Part shown: positions 1 through 8,639 of the stretch, piece by piece
How positions within the stretch are numbered: position 1 is the first letter of the stretch
How the letters are laid out: each line of letters begins with the position of its first letter
Assembly: GCF_001693385.1 (NCBI RefSeq)
Contig: NZ_CP016428.1
Coordinates: forward strand, 496,001 to 560,000
Direction of reading: 5' to 3'
DNA length: 64,000 nucleotides
Source of the DNA: Bradyrhizobium icense
Lineage (GTDB): Bacteria > Pseudomonadota > Alphaproteobacteria > Rhizobiales > Xanthobacteraceae
Made by a program: the position numbers and the translations under genes
The notes under the pieces: model-generated
The model's input: only the letters and a program-made list of their open reading frames with translations
Databases searched by the model: none
What the model was told of the DNA's origin: nothing

Positions 1-29
1 AAAGGGCGGCTCGTCGGGCCGCCCTTTTT
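1..29 (+). terminator. Intrinsic terminator of a gene left of the window
   Basis: A perfect 10-bp inverted repeat (AAAGGGCGGC at 1-10, GCCGCCCTTT at 18-27) is followed by more T residues. It is a Rho-independent terminator for a plus-strand gene ending before the window. It also lies downstream of the minus-strand regulator that stops at 76 and could act for both directions. Confidence 0.75.
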
Positions 30-75
30 GCTTGGCGGGCGGAATATGGGGAAGTGACATGGTCGATCTTGCAGG

Positions 76-405
76 TCAGGTTGCAGGCATTGCGCGGCAG
101 AACAGTCGGTGCAGTTCCGCGATCAATTGCGCGATCCGAGGATCCGCGACGCGATACCAGAGGGTCTGACCGTTACGGCGAAAGCTCACGATGTCGTCGT
201 CGCGCATCTTCGCCAGATGCTGGGACAGCGCCGACTGGCTGAGACCGACCGCCTCGACCAGCGCACCGACCGTCATCTCGCCGGTTTCCACCAGCTTGCA
301 GAGGATCATCAGCCGCCGCTCGTTGCCGAGCGTGCGCAGGATATTGGCGACCGCCGGGGCGTTGGCCTCGAAGTCCCTGATTTCCATCGCTGACGGGGTC
401 GTCAC
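76..405 (-). CDS. bigR: ArsR-family sulfide/persulfide-responsive repressor, BigR/SqrR-like
   Basis: This is a 109-residue winged-helix protein of normal ArsR length. The helix-turn-helix lies at about residues 45-70 (VGLSQSALSQHLAKMRDD) and the wing follows (RRNGQTLWYRV). Two cysteines, C36 in the second helix and C103 near the C-terminus, sit where BigR and SqrR carry the pair that forms a polysulfide bridge. The canonical ArsR metal-site ELCVCD motif is absent, which argues against arsenic or metal sensing. It is divergent from a persulfide-dioxygenase-like hydrolase, the classic bigR-blh arrangement. The intergenic palindrome overlaps both promoters, so autorepression and repression of the neighbour relieved by sulfide species are inferred. 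Confidence 0.88.
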   Translation of the reverse strand: MTTPSAMEIRDFEANAPAVANILRTLGNERRLMILCKLVETGEMTVGALVEAVGLSQSALSQHLAKMRDDDIVSFRRNGQTLWYRVADPRIAQLIAELHRLFCRAMPAT

Positions 406-427
406 GGGTTTCTCTGTACATTAGAGG

Positions 428-461
428 TTGCTATATTAGAGATAGTTAATATAATTGTCAA
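428..461. promoter_or_regulatory. Overlapping divergent promoters with BigR-type operator
   Basis: On the minus strand TTGACA (456-461) and TAATAT (433-438) are separated by exactly 17 bp and point to the regulator. On the plus strand TTGCTA (428-433) and TATAAT (450-455) are 16 bp apart and point to the hydrolase. An inverted repeat TATATTA-N8-TAATATA spans 432-453 and covers both -10 elements. BigR operators are known to be AT-rich palindromes over the promoter, so one dimer here would block both directions. The promoters and repeat are visible directly; binding is inferred. Confidence 0.75.
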
Positions 462-491
462 TAGAAGTTCCTCTTCAGGGAGTTCGTACCA

Positions 492-1400
492 ATGCCCCAT
501 TCAGCCCAGTCAACCGCGCCCGTCATCCGGGCGTTCTTCGATGAACCCACCAATACCATTAGCTATCTGGTTGCCGACCCGGTGACCCGCCGCGCGGCGG
601 TGATCGATCCCGTGCTTGATTTCGACCCACGCGACGGCACCGTCGACATCCGTTCGGTCGAAACCATTCTGGCTGCGGCCAACGAAGAAAAGCTGACCAT
701 CGAGTGGGTGCTGGAGACCCATGCGCATGCCGACCATTTGTCGGGCGCGCCCTATATCAAGTCGAAAACCGGCGCACGGATCGGCATCGGCGATCACATC
801 AAGGATGTGCAGCGAATCTTCCGGCCCGTCTTCAATGCGCTAGACCTGCGGACGGACGGGAGCGATTTCGATCGCCTGTTCACCGACGGCGAGACATTTG
901 GCATCGGCGAACTCACCGTCGAGGTTCTGCATACGCCGGGCCACACGCCGGCTGATCTGTCCTACAAGATTGGCGACGCCGTGTTCGTCGGCGATACATT
1001 GTTCATGCCTGATTATGGCACCGCACGTGCCGATTTCCCTGGCGGCGATGCACATCAGCTCTATCGTTCGATCCAGCGGCTGCTGAGTCTCCCCGACGAC
1101 ACGCGCCTGTTCATGTGCCACGACTACAAGGCGCCAGGCCGCGATGACTACGCCTGGGAGACCACGGTGCGCGGGCAGCGCGAGAACAACGTCCATCTTC
1201 GCGGCGGTGTCACCGAAGCTGTGTTCGTCGCCATGCGGCAGGCGCGCGATGCAACATTGTCTGCGCCGACACTGCTGTTGCCTTCCATCCAGGTGAATAT
1301 CCGCGCGGGCCGGTTTCCCAAAGCGGAAAGCAATGGCGTGCATTACCTGCTGTTGCCGGTGCGTGCCCGGGCCGGTGCCGAGGCGGCGATCTTTTCGTAA
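492..1400 (+). CDS. blh: Persulfide dioxygenase-like MBL-fold hydrolase (Blh/ETHE1 type)
   Basis: The 302-residue protein has the metallo-beta-lactamase fold signature THAHADH near residue 76-82. A histidine follows in the HTPGHTPAD segment, together with a GDTLF segment and a later MCHDYK segment, matching the metal ligands of the ETHE1/Blh branch. Known members oxidise glutathione persulfide to sulfite in sulfide detoxification; BLH in Agrobacterium and Xylella is controlled by BigR. No rhodanese domain is fused at the C-terminus. Divergence from the BigR-like repressor and the shared operator strongly support this role over a generic glyoxalase II. Confidence 0.88.
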   Translation: MPHSAQSTAPVIRAFFDEPTNTISYLVADPVTRRAAVIDPVLDFDPRDGTVDIRSVETILAAANEEKLTIEWVLETHAHADHLSGAPYIKSKTGARIGIGDHIKDVQRIFRPVFNALDLRTDGSDFDRLFTDGETFGIGELTVEVLHTPGHTPADLSYKIGDAVFVGDTLFMPDYGTARADFPGGDAHQLYRSIQRLLSLPDDTRLFMCHDYKAPGRDDYAWETTVRGQRENNVHLRGGVTEAVFVAMRQARDATLSAPTLLLPSIQVNIRAGRFPKAESNGVHYLLLPVRARAGAEAAIFS

Positions 1401-1442
1401 GGCAAGGTCTTACGTCACCTAGCGGATTTGCGCGCGCCTGGT

Positions 1443-2411
1443 CTAGCTTTTACCGGGCAACATCGCATTGCTCGGCGTCCGCCGATCGGTGATCTGCAGG
1501 CCGAACAGGCTGCCGATCAGCTCGACCGCGACGCGCGCGGTGCGTCCGCGTTCGTCGAGAAACGGGTTGAGCTCGACGACGTCGACCGAGCGCACCAGTT
1601 CGGAATCGTGCAGCAACTCCATGATCAGATGCGCCTCGCGATAGGTTGCGCCGCCCGGCACCGTGGTACCGACACCGGGAGCGACGGTCGGATCGAGAAA
1701 ATCCACATCGAAAGAGACATGCAGCACGCCGTTACGTGCCCGCACGCGCTCGATCACCTTGCGGATCAGGACGCCGACGCCGAACTCGTCGATCACGCGC
1801 ATGTCGGCGATCGCGACGCGGCGTTCGAACACCAGCTTCTTCTCTTCAGGATCGATCGAGCGGATGCCGAACAGGTCGAGCTGGTCGGGGCCGATCGAGG
1901 CGCGGGGTGCGCCGCCAAGCAGATCGTCGAGGCCGGGCTCGCCGCACAGGAACGCCGCCGACATGCCGTGCATGTTGCCGGTTTCCGTGGTCTGCGGCGT
2001 GTTGTAGTCGGCATGGGCATCGACCCAGAGCACGAACAGCGGCCGACCCTGTTCCTGCCAGTAGCGCGCGACGCCGTTCACCGATCCCATCGAAAGCGAA
2101 TGATCGCCACCCATGAAGATTGGAATGGCGCCGGAACGCGCCAGCGCATAGGAGCGTTCGCTGAGCGCGCGGATCCATGTCTTGATCACGTCGTAATATT
2201 TGGCGTTTGCCGGCGGCGGGCCCTCGGCGGGCCCGATGTCGGGCTTCGCCATGTTGCCGTGGTCCTCGACGGCAAAGCCGAGCTGATCGAGGATGCGGCC
2301 GATGCCCGCGGTGCGCAGCGCGTCCGGTCCCATCAAGGTGCCGAGTTGCGAGGCCCCGATCTCGATGGGGACCCCGAGCAGGGCGATGCGGGGAGCATTG
2401 GCGTCGGACAT
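1443..2411 (-). CDS. rocF: Arginase
   Basis: The 322-residue ureohydrolase hydrolyses L-arginine to ornithine and urea. Manganese-ligand motifs are present: GGDHSLSMGS, DAHADYN and SFDVDFLDP. The ELNPFLDERGRTA segment near the C-terminus is typical of bacterial arginases rather than agmatinases. The start is set at MSDANAPRIAL; a further in-frame upstream start at 2462 would run into a dispersed repeat and adds no conserved residues. It stands alone without ornithine catabolism genes beside it. Confidence 0.92.
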   Translation of the reverse strand: MSDANAPRIALLGVPIEIGASQLGTLMGPDALRTAGIGRILDQLGFAVEDHGNMAKPDIGPAEGPPPANAKYYDVIKTWIRALSERSYALARSGAIPIFMGGDHSLSMGSVNGVARYWQEQGRPLFVLWVDAHADYNTPQTTETGNMHGMSAAFLCGEPGLDDLLGGAPRASIGPDQLDLFGIRSIDPEEKKLVFERRVAIADMRVIDEFGVGVLIRKVIERVRARNGVLHVSFDVDFLDPTVAPGVGTTVPGGATYREAHLIMELLHDSELVRSVDVVELNPFLDERGRTARVAVELIGSLFGLQITDRRTPSNAMLPGKS

Positions 2412-2432
2412 GAGCCGGGGCCTCCGGAGAAT

Positions 2433-2524
2433 CGTAGGATGGGCAAAGCGTAGCGTGCCCACCGGCCAGGATCGCGAGCGGATAGATGGTGGGCGCGGTG
2501 CTGCGCACCTTTGCCCACCCTACG
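2433..2524. repeat. Dispersed palindromic repeat, GTAGG-TGGGCAAAG type
   Basis: The left arm cgtaggatgggcaaagcg and the right arm ctttgcccaccctacg are inverted around a GC-rich centre. This is an interspersed imperfect palindrome between arginase and the thioesterase. It differs from the GTCAT-ATGAC repeats elsewhere in the window. Confidence 0.7.
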
Positions 2525-2527
2525 CCA

Positions 2528-3346
2528 TCACGCCTTGAAATAAGCGATTTGCGTCGTGGTTGCGAGCAGGCGTCCCGAGGGCGACCACAATTCGCCGTGC
2601 TGGTCGCCATAACTCCTGTGGAAAATCCGGGCGTCGGCCGCCGCCAGCACGTGGGTGATGTCCTCGGCCGCGAGTTCCTCTGCGGCGGCGTGGAAATATG
2701 TGGTGATCGACACCGTGCCGAACGGCACGAGTTCCCGGCGCGCCAGAAACACCCGGCCGAAGAACGCATCCGACATCGACGTCAGCGACAGCATGTCGAT
2801 CGTGCGCGGCACGCGATCGCCGATCCACTGCTTGGAATAGGCGACGATCGGTGGATTGGCAGGCGAGCCGTAGAAACTCGGCTCGCCCTCGACGAAGCGG
2901 AAATCATACTGGTGCGTCCAGGTCATCGGCGTGTTCGGAAACGAGCGTGCCTGCTCGAACGGCGCGGCGCCCGGAAACTTCGCCTGCTGGTGCGACCAGG
3001 ACGGGCGGCGCTCGGCGAACACGGCGGTCGCCAACGTCGCGACCTCGCCGCCGCCCTGCGTCATCTCCACGCACCAATGCTGGCTCGAACGGTTGGCCTT
3101 GACCAGACGGACGTCGAGATCGAAGCCGCCTTCGGCGATCGGCGCGCAGAAATTCACCGTGAGCGACAACGGATCGCCAGCACGCTGCGGATGCTCCAGC
3201 AGCGCGCGCAGGATGGTGGCGGCCGTGCAGCCGCCGAACGGGCCGACAAAGGCCCAGTAGTCGGGACTGGTTTTGCCCTGCCAGCAGCTATCGCCGGCGG
3301 TGACCCGGGTGGCGTCGTCGAAGAGGTGTGAGGCTTTGGTGAGCAT
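2528..3346 (-). CDS. Acyl-CoA thioesterase, TesB/4HBT-3-like double hotdog
   Basis: The 272-residue protein has the length of two fused hotdog domains. The N-terminal half contains YWAFVGPFGGCTAATILRA, a segment typical of the thioesterase-like superfamily (PF13622). The C-terminal half has the YKQW/D-type segment followed by SMSDAFF and the FHA..EEL region. It is predicted to hydrolyse acyl-CoA thioesters, chain length unknown. It starts 9 bp after the stop of the small unknown gene at 3356-3727 and is probably co-transcribed with it. Confidence 0.8.
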   Translation of the reverse strand: MLTKASHLFDDATRVTAGDSCWQGKTSPDYWAFVGPFGGCTAATILRALLEHPQRAGDPLSLTVNFCAPIAEGGFDLDVRLVKANRSSQHWCVEMTQGGGEVATLATAVFAERRPSWSHQQAKFPGAAPFEQARSFPNTPMTWTHQYDFRFVEGEPSFYGSPANPPIVAYSKQWIGDRVPRTIDMLSLTSMSDAFFGRVFLARRELVPFGTVSITTYFHAAAEELAAEDITHVLAAADARIFHRSYGDQHGELWSPSGRLLATTTQIAYFKA

Positions 3347-3355
3347 AATGATCCA

Positions 3356-3727
3356 TCAAATATTTATAGGCGTCCCGTTCCAAAGCCGAAATTCAATTGT
3401 TTCTTCGGCCTGACCGTATTTTCTGCAATCCCGGTGGGCTTCCTCAGGATCGTCCGTGACCCAGACATCTGTCAGTTCGCCCGAAATCCGCGTCAAAGCA
3501 ATCACACTGACGTTGCCGATCAAATCAGCGAGGAAGCGTTCGACGGCAGGGACCTCTTCCAGCCCCGACAATGTTGCGAGAATGCTTCCATGCGTGTGCC
3601 AGGGAAATCCGTCAAAGCCTATCGTCCAATCCCCATCGGAGCAGGTAACCAGAAATTTCAGTTGCCCATCTGGACTGACATACTCACCGATTGGCACGTT
3701 TATCTCCGGCCTTTGTACTGCCTGCAT
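3356..3727 (-). CDS. Hypothetical 123-residue protein
   Basis: This frame starts at MQAVQRPEINV. It is acidic, with no signal peptide or membrane segment, and contains motif-like stretches DWTIGFDGFPWHTHG and VTDDPEEAHRDC. I do not recognise the family. The composition resembles small cytosolic proteins found near toxin or immunity loci, but no partner toxin is visible. The 9-bp spacing to the thioesterase gene suggests an operon. It is likely real because codon use and a stop tightly spaced to the next start fit a coding gene. Confidence 0.6.
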   Translation of the reverse strand: MQAVQRPEINVPIGEYVSPDGQLKFLVTCSDGDWTIGFDGFPWHTHGSILATLSGLEEVPAVERFLADLIGNVSVIALTRISGELTDVWVTDDPEEAHRDCRKYGQAEETIEFRLWNGTPINI

Positions 3728-3791
3728 GCAGTAGCATTGCTGGCGTCGCGAATTCAATGACGCCAGAGGTAATGCATTCCCGCCCGCCGGA

Positions 3792-6398
3792 TTACCGCGT
3801 TGCCCCGCGCTGCGCCCCTGCTTCCGACACCGGCGCAGCCGCACGAACCGGCACGTTCCAGATATCCTCGGCATACTCGCGGATGGTACGGTCGGAGGAG
3901 AACCATGGCATCCGCGCCACGTTGAGGATCGAGGCGCGGGTCCAGGCCGGCACCACCTGCCAGCGCGCATCGATGCTGCGCTGCGCCGCGTAGTAGGAAT
4001 CGAAATCGGCCGAGACCATGTAGTGGTCGAGATAGCGCAGCGCGTGGCCGATCGAGGCAAAGCGGGCGCGATCGTCGGGCGAGAACGCGCCGCTCTCGAT
4101 TGCGGTGATGGCTCGCGCCAGCCGCGGCGAGCGGCTGATCACGTCGGTCGCATCCAGGCCTTGCTTGCGCCGGACCATGACGTCGCCGGCCTCCATGCCG
4201 AAGATCGCGATGTTTTCGGCGCCGACATGGTCGCGGATTTCGATATTGGCGCCATCCAGCGTGCCGATCGTCAGCGCGCCGTTGAGCGCCAGCTTCATGT
4301 TGCCGGTGCCGGAGGCCTCCATGCCGGCGGTCGAAATCTGTTCGGACAAATCGGCGGCCGGAATGATCACTTCGGCGAGGCTGACATTGTAGTCGGCGAG
4401 AAAGACGACCTTCAGCCTTCCTGCGACATCAGGGTCGTTGTTGACGACTTCGGCGACATCGTTGATCAGCTTGATGATCAGCTTGGCGTAGCGATAGCTC
4501 GCCGCCGCCTTGCCGGCGAAGATCTTTACCCGCGGCACCCAGTCGCGCTGCGGCTCGTCCTTGATCGCCTGGTACAGCGCGACGGTCTCGACGACGTTGA
4601 GCAATTGCCGCTTGTACTCGTGGATGCGCTTGATCTGGATGTCGAACAATGCCGACGGATCGATCTTGACGCCAAGGCGCTCGTTGATGAGCCGCGCCAG
4701 CGCCAGCTTGTTGTGATGCTTGACCTCGCGAAAACGCTGCTGGAACGCGTTGTCACTGGCGCGGGCCTCGAGGCGCTGGAACAGCGAGAAGTCGTCGAGC
4801 ACGGCCTCGCCGCAGACCTCGCGCAGAAGCCCGGTCAGCTTCGGGTTGGCCAGCATCAACCAGCGGCGGAAGGTGATGCCATTGGTCTTGTTGGTGATGC
4901 GGCCGGGATAGAGATGATTGAGATCGTGGAACACGGTCTCTTTCATCAGGTCGGAGTGCATCGCCGACACGCCGTTGATGCGGTGCGAGCCGACGAAGGC
5001 GAGCTGTCCCATCCGCACGCGGCGTCCGGATTTCTCGTCGATCAGCGACACCGACGCGCGATATTCGATGTCGCCCGGACAACGCTGATCAGCCAGCGCC
5101 AGATGCGCGGCATTGATGCGGTAGATGATTTCGAGATGCCGCGGCAGCAGCCGCTCGAACAGTTCGACCGGCCAGGTCTCCAGCGCTTCCGGCAGCAGCG
5201 TATGGTTGGTGTAGGACAGCGTCGCCACCGTGATTTTCCACGCCTCATCCCAGCGGAAATTGTGCAGATCGACCAGGATGCGCATCAGTTCGGTGACGGC
5301 GAGGCTCGGATGGGTGTCGTTGAGCTGCACCGCGACCTTCGACGCGAGACTGCGCAACTGCCCGTCGGAGGCGAGGTGGCGCTTGACCAGATCCTGCAGC
5401 GAGGCCGAGACGAAGAAATACTCCTGGCGCAGCCGCAGTTCGCGCCCCGCAGGGCTCTCGTCGTTCGGGTAGAGGAATTTGCAGATCGATTCCGCACGCG
5501 CTTCCTCAGCGACGGCGCCGAGGTAGTCGCCGGTGTTGAAGACGTCGAGCCGCAACGGGTCGGGCGAGCGCGCCGACCACAGCCGCAGCGCGTTGACGTG
5601 CTGGCCGCGCCAGCCGACGATCGGCGTGTCGTAGGCGACGGCTTGCACGGTTTCCGCCGGCCGCCACGTCGCGCGGTCACGCCCGCGGTCGTCGACGTGA
5701 TCGACAAAGCCGCCGAAGTGAACGTGGTAGACCACCTCCGACCGCAGGAATTCCCAGGGGTTGCCGAAGCTCAGCCATTCATCCGGATATTCCTGCTGCC
5801 AGCCATGCGAAATGATCTGGCGGAACAGGCCGAAATCGTAGCGGATGCCGTAGCCGATAGCGGGGATGGCCAGCGTCGCCATGCTCTCCATGAAGCATGC
5901 CGCCAGCCGCCCGAGACCGCCATTGCCGAGCGCCGCATCCGGCTCGCATTTGCGCAAATCATCCAGGCCGACGCCGAGATCGCCGAGCGCCGCCTCGAAC
6001 ACCGGCAGGAGACCCATATTATTCAGCGCGTCGGTGAACAGGCGGCCGATCAGGAATTCGAGCGAGAGGTAATAGACCCGCTTGCTGCCGGCATCGTAGC
6101 TCTCCTTTTCGGCCGTCAGCCAGCGGTGCACGATGCGGTCGCGCAGCGCCAGCGCCGCGGCCTTGTACCAGTCGCGCCTCGTCGCCATGCCGGCATCCTT
6201 GCCGATCGCAAGCCGCAGCTTGGCGAGGATCGCGCCCTTGATTTCGGCAAGCGCGAGCTCGTCGATCGGCTGGTCAGGTGCCGGATAGTTCCCTGGGATT
6301 TGTTCCTGCAACACGTCGATCCCTGCTGTGAGACTCGCAACATAGGCGTCTTGTCCGGCAATCGAAACGCCGGAGAACGCCGGAGTATGTTTGTGCAC
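3792..6398 (-). CDS. glgP: Glycogen/alpha-glucan phosphorylase
   Basis: At 868 residues this is a full-length GT35 phosphorylase releasing glucose-1-phosphate from glycogen. Visible motifs are the N-terminal KRVYYLSLEFLIGR, GNGGLGRLAACFMES, the NKTNGITFRRW segment, and the pyridoxal-phosphate site EASGTGNMKLALNG with its Schiff-base lysine. The listed start codon is GTG and no clear ribosome-binding site precedes it, so the exact N-terminus is uncertain by up to about 30 residues. No other glg gene is adjacent. The long plus-strand frame opposite it is an antisense shadow. Confidence 0.95.
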   Translation of the reverse strand: MHKHTPAFSGVSIAGQDAYVASLTAGIDVLQEQIPGNYPAPDQPIDELALAEIKGAILAKLRLAIGKDAGMATRRDWYKAAALALRDRIVHRWLTAEKESYDAGSKRVYYLSLEFLIGRLFTDALNNMGLLPVFEAALGDLGVGLDDLRKCEPDAALGNGGLGRLAACFMESMATLAIPAIGYGIRYDFGLFRQIISHGWQQEYPDEWLSFGNPWEFLRSEVVYHVHFGGFVDHVDDRGRDRATWRPAETVQAVAYDTPIVGWRGQHVNALRLWSARSPDPLRLDVFNTGDYLGAVAEEARAESICKFLYPNDESPAGRELRLRQEYFFVSASLQDLVKRHLASDGQLRSLASKVAVQLNDTHPSLAVTELMRILVDLHNFRWDEAWKITVATLSYTNHTLLPEALETWPVELFERLLPRHLEIIYRINAAHLALADQRCPGDIEYRASVSLIDEKSGRRVRMGQLAFVGSHRINGVSAMHSDLMKETVFHDLNHLYPGRITNKTNGITFRRWLMLANPKLTGLLREVCGEAVLDDFSLFQRLEARASDNAFQQRFREVKHHNKLALARLINERLGVKIDPSALFDIQIKRIHEYKRQLLNVVETVALYQAIKDEPQRDWVPRVKIFAGKAAASYRYAKLIIKLINDVAEVVNNDPDVAGRLKVVFLADYNVSLAEVIIPAADLSEQISTAGMEASGTGNMKLALNGALTIGTLDGANIEIRDHVGAENIAIFGMEAGDVMVRRKQGLDATDVISRSPRLARAITAIESGAFSPDDRARFASIGHALRYLDHYMVSADFDSYYAAQRSIDARWQVVPAWTRASILNVARMPWFSSDRTIREYAEDIWNVPVRAAAPVSEAGAQRGATR

Positions 6399-6562
6399 TG
6401 CGCTGGTATGAATTTATGCAAGGACCGGGCCGATTTCGCGGCACCGGTGCGCCGGCTTTGGTGTTATAATTCGATACCAAAGTACAGGGATCGCTGGGGC
6501 TTGGTGGGTAGATGCCGATTCGGGTCAAGGAATCGCGTGCCAGCAAAACGGGGAGGCCTGTC

Positions 6563-6793
6563 ATGAGATTGACGATCGAGATCGCTGCCACCGCGCTATT
6601 GATGGTCTGCATCAGCGCCACGAGCGCGGCCTTTGCCGCGGGCAAGACCGGCAGAAGTGCCGATGGGCTGAGCTGCCCGTTCAGCGTCGCAAAGGGCGCT
6701 TCGCCCGCAGCGCGCTGCGCCGCGATCAAGCGGCAATGCGGCGGAAAGTTCTACGCCAATTATTGCGGCGACAAGATGCTGTCAGCGATGTGA
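6563..6793 (+). CDS. Small exported Cys-containing protein
   Basis: The 76-residue protein begins with MRLTIEIAATALLMVC and has an Ala-rich signal peptide ending near AAFAAG. The mature part of about 50 residues has four cysteines (SCPF, ARCAA, RQCGG, NYCGD), compatible with two disulfides in the periplasm. A GGGAGG ribosome-binding site lies 6 nt upstream of the ATG. Family not recognised; small secreted proteins of this type are common in Bradyrhizobium. Confidence 0.6.
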   Translation: MRLTIEIAATALLMVCISATSAAFAAGKTGRSADGLSCPFSVAKGASPAARCAAIKRQCGGKFYANYCGDKMLSAM

Positions 6794-6813
6794 GGGGCGA
6801 GGTCCGCGACCGT

Positions 6814-7047
6814 TTACATCAGGACGCCGTTCCAGCCTTCGCCTTCCTCTGCGAGCCCGGGGTAGCGCAGATAGAGCTTTTGCAGCAGTTCAAAATGCAG
6901 GCCGGACGATATTTCGTCGAGCGGCGACGACAGCATGGCTCGATCGTGACTGTCGAGCGTGGAGACAATTGCATTGGCGCGATCGATCGCGTCGGCTGCT
7001 TCAAGCAATAGTGACCGTATCTGGGCAATCCGAGCTTCGTCCATCAT
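6814..7047 (-). CDS. Hypothetical 77-residue helical protein
   Basis: The protein is predicted mostly helical (IRSLLLEAADAIDRANAIV, then LHFELLQKLYL) and acidic, with no export signal. A GAGGG-like ribosome-binding site precedes the ATG. It is transcribed away from the gene at 7212, and the shared 164-bp spacer holds a LexA-like box. Function unknown. Confidence 0.5.
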   Translation of the reverse strand: MMDEARIAQIRSLLLEAADAIDRANAIVSTLDSHDRAMLSSPLDEISSGLHFELLQKLYLRYPGLAEEGEGWNGVLM

Positions 7048-7110
7048 TCTCGACCCTCGCGGCAGGCGGCCGTAAACAACCCTTGATAGGAAAATTTCGC
7101 CGCGCCGCTA

Positions 7111-7125
7111 GAACAAATTAAGAAC
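7111..7125. promoter_or_regulatory. Candidate LexA (SOS) box GAAC-N7-GAAC
   Basis: The sequence GAACAAATTAAGAAC matches the alphaproteobacterial LexA consensus (direct repeat GAAC with 7-bp AT-rich spacer). It lies 64 bp upstream of the minus-strand gene ending at 6814 and 86 bp upstream of the gene at 7212. About one or two such 8-base matches are expected by chance in 64 kb; the AT-rich spacer and intergenic position raise its credibility. Confidence 0.5.
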
Positions 7126-7211
7126 ACTTTAGCAAGTGTTTGATATATCATTGTGATTCGGCGGCAACGCCGACACAATATCTATGGCCCATCCGAGTTT
7201 GCGAGGACTAC

Positions 7212-7643
7212 ATGTCCACCATCGCTTTCGATCAGTTCGCTCTCACCCGCATCGCCGATTTCGCGCGCTCCTTGTCGCGCCTGCACCAGGCCTCGCGCCG
7301 CCAGCTCGTCGACGACGACGCGATCGACCGCGAGTTCAACGCCGTCTGCATGTCGGTGTGGGGCTACACCACGGACGATTTCAGCGACGAACTGTTTTCG
7401 GTCGAGGATCACGCCTTTCTCGATTCGCTGGATGAGGCGCAGGCGCGGATTTTTGCCGCCGAGCAAGGCTACGACCTCGTCGACGATCAGGGCATGCTGA
7501 CGGACTGGTGGGGCTATTGCTGGATGATTCTCGCCGAGAAGCGCGGCCTGCTGACGACGGAAAACCGCGCCGCGGCGCGCGCGGCGATCGAGGAAAAATA
7601 TCTGTCGGCGCCGAACGTGATCGGCGTCATCGTCGGGCGGTGA
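7212..7643 (+). CDS. Hypothetical 143-residue acidic protein
   Basis: The start at MSTIAFDQFAL is preferred because GAGG lies 5 nt upstream; the longer frame from 7140 adds non-conserved residues. The protein is soluble and acidic with conserved-looking segments VWGYTTDDFSDE and LTDWWGYCWMI. No known domain is recognised. It lies downstream of a LexA-like box and may be damage-regulated, which is inference only. Confidence 0.65.
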   Translation: MSTIAFDQFALTRIADFARSLSRLHQASRRQLVDDDAIDREFNAVCMSVWGYTTDDFSDELFSVEDHAFLDSLDEAQARIFAAEQGYDLVDDQGMLTDWWGYCWMILAEKRGLLTTENRAAARAAIEEKYLSAPNVIGVIVGR

Positions 7644-7660
7644 CCGACGTTGAAGCTGGA

Positions 7661-8497
7661 TCAGTTCACGTCCGCCCGCTTCGCCGCTTTCGGCATAACC
7701 GTCTTCGGCACTGAGGCGGTCGGCAGTTCGACATCGCGGCTCGCCTCAGGAAGCAGTGCGCCGCCCGCGATCATTTCCGCGCTGACAGGTGCGACCTTCA
7801 TTTCGCCGAGCCGGGCGCGGACGTCCGCCGTGAGGCCGGGATAGGAGGCGACGGGGGTGAACTCCGCCGTGTGGTCGGCGCCCAGGCGCACGCCGGTATA
7901 GGCCACCAGGCCGTCGGTGGTGGCAACGACGTCGCCCGAGCGCAGCGACGTATCGAGCGTGAGATCGACCGGCGCGAGCCCGGACGGGCTTCGGCCGTTG
8001 CAGGTGCAATCGGCACTCAGCGCCTTGCGGTAGGCGTAGGCGTTCTCGCTGTCGGTATAGCGCTCGCCGTTACTGGCGGTCGCATGATCGATGCTGCTGC
8101 CGTAAAACACCTTGGTGACGCTGGCCGGGCAGAACGCCTGGCAGGCCTGCACCGCCGAGGCGTTGCCGCGCGTGGTCAGCGGAAAATATTTGCCGTCGCA
8201 GCTTCGCACGCAAAATGCAGGTCCGGAGCCGGCCATGCGCGGGGCCGGGGCGGGCGCCGATGGCTGCTGATTGATGCCGAACGGATCGGCGAAGAAATTG
8301 GCTTGCGGTGGCGCTTGCCGCGCCTGCTGCTTCGGCGCGCCGCCGAACAGGAAATCGAACAAGCCTTCGGCGGAAACGCTGCCGGGCGTGAGCAGGAGAA
8401 AGCCCGAAAGGATCGCTGCGGCAACGAACGTCGCGCGGCGCCGCACGCGCGAAAAAGCCAACTCTGTACGCAACGCCAACTCCACCCAACGCAACAA
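7661..8497 (-). CDS. DUF2865 exported protein
   Basis: This 278-residue protein has an N-terminal hydrophobic signal segment (FVAAAILSGFLLLTPGSVSA), a Pro/Gln-rich linker, and the DUF2865 signature FCVRSCDGKYFPL followed by CQAFCPAS and CTCNG. The conserved cysteines suggest a disulfide-stabilised periplasmic domain. The apparent start at 8497 is TTG; a GTG at 8488 is an alternative. The family is common in Rhizobiales and its function is unknown. The C-terminal 90 residues look less structured. Confidence 0.82.
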   Translation of the reverse strand: MLRWVELALRTELAFSRVRRRATFVAAAILSGFLLLTPGSVSAEGLFDFLFGGAPKQQARQAPPQANFFADPFGINQQPSAPAPAPRMAGSGPAFCVRSCDGKYFPLTTRGNASAVQACQAFCPASVTKVFYGSSIDHATASNGERYTDSENAYAYRKALSADCTCNGRSPSGLAPVDLTLDTSLRSGDVVATTDGLVAYTGVRLGADHTAEFTPVASYPGLTADVRARLGEMKVAPVSAEMIAGGALLPEASRDVELPTASVPKTVMPKAAKRADVN

Positions 8498-8596
8498 ACG
8501 CGCTGAAGCGCGACGGCTTCAGTTGGGAGTAACCTTAACGGCGGATGGTAAATGAGTGATGAGCGGGGGCGAAGGGAGGCTGGAAAGAAATGCGGA

Positions 8597-8632
8597 CTCT
8601 TCCCCCTCTCCCGCTTGCGGGGGGAGGTAGGA
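8597..8632. repeat. Short CCCTCTCCCGC repeat remnant
   Basis: The stretch ccccctctcccgcttgcggg is a hairpin half-element of the same kind as the pair at 10028-10173. It lies just downstream of the pyrE stop. Confidence 0.5.
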
Positions 8633-8639
8633 CAGCGTC

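Noticed and set aside
1428..2453. 341-residue plus-strand frame over arginase
   Set aside because: His/Asp/Arg-rich antisense sequence without family features; arginase motifs are complete on the other strand.
4023..6566. 847-residue plus-strand open frame opposite glgP
   Set aside because: Arg/Gln/Asp-rich antisense composition with no conserved motif; it is a shadow of the GC-rich codon pattern of glycogen phosphorylase.
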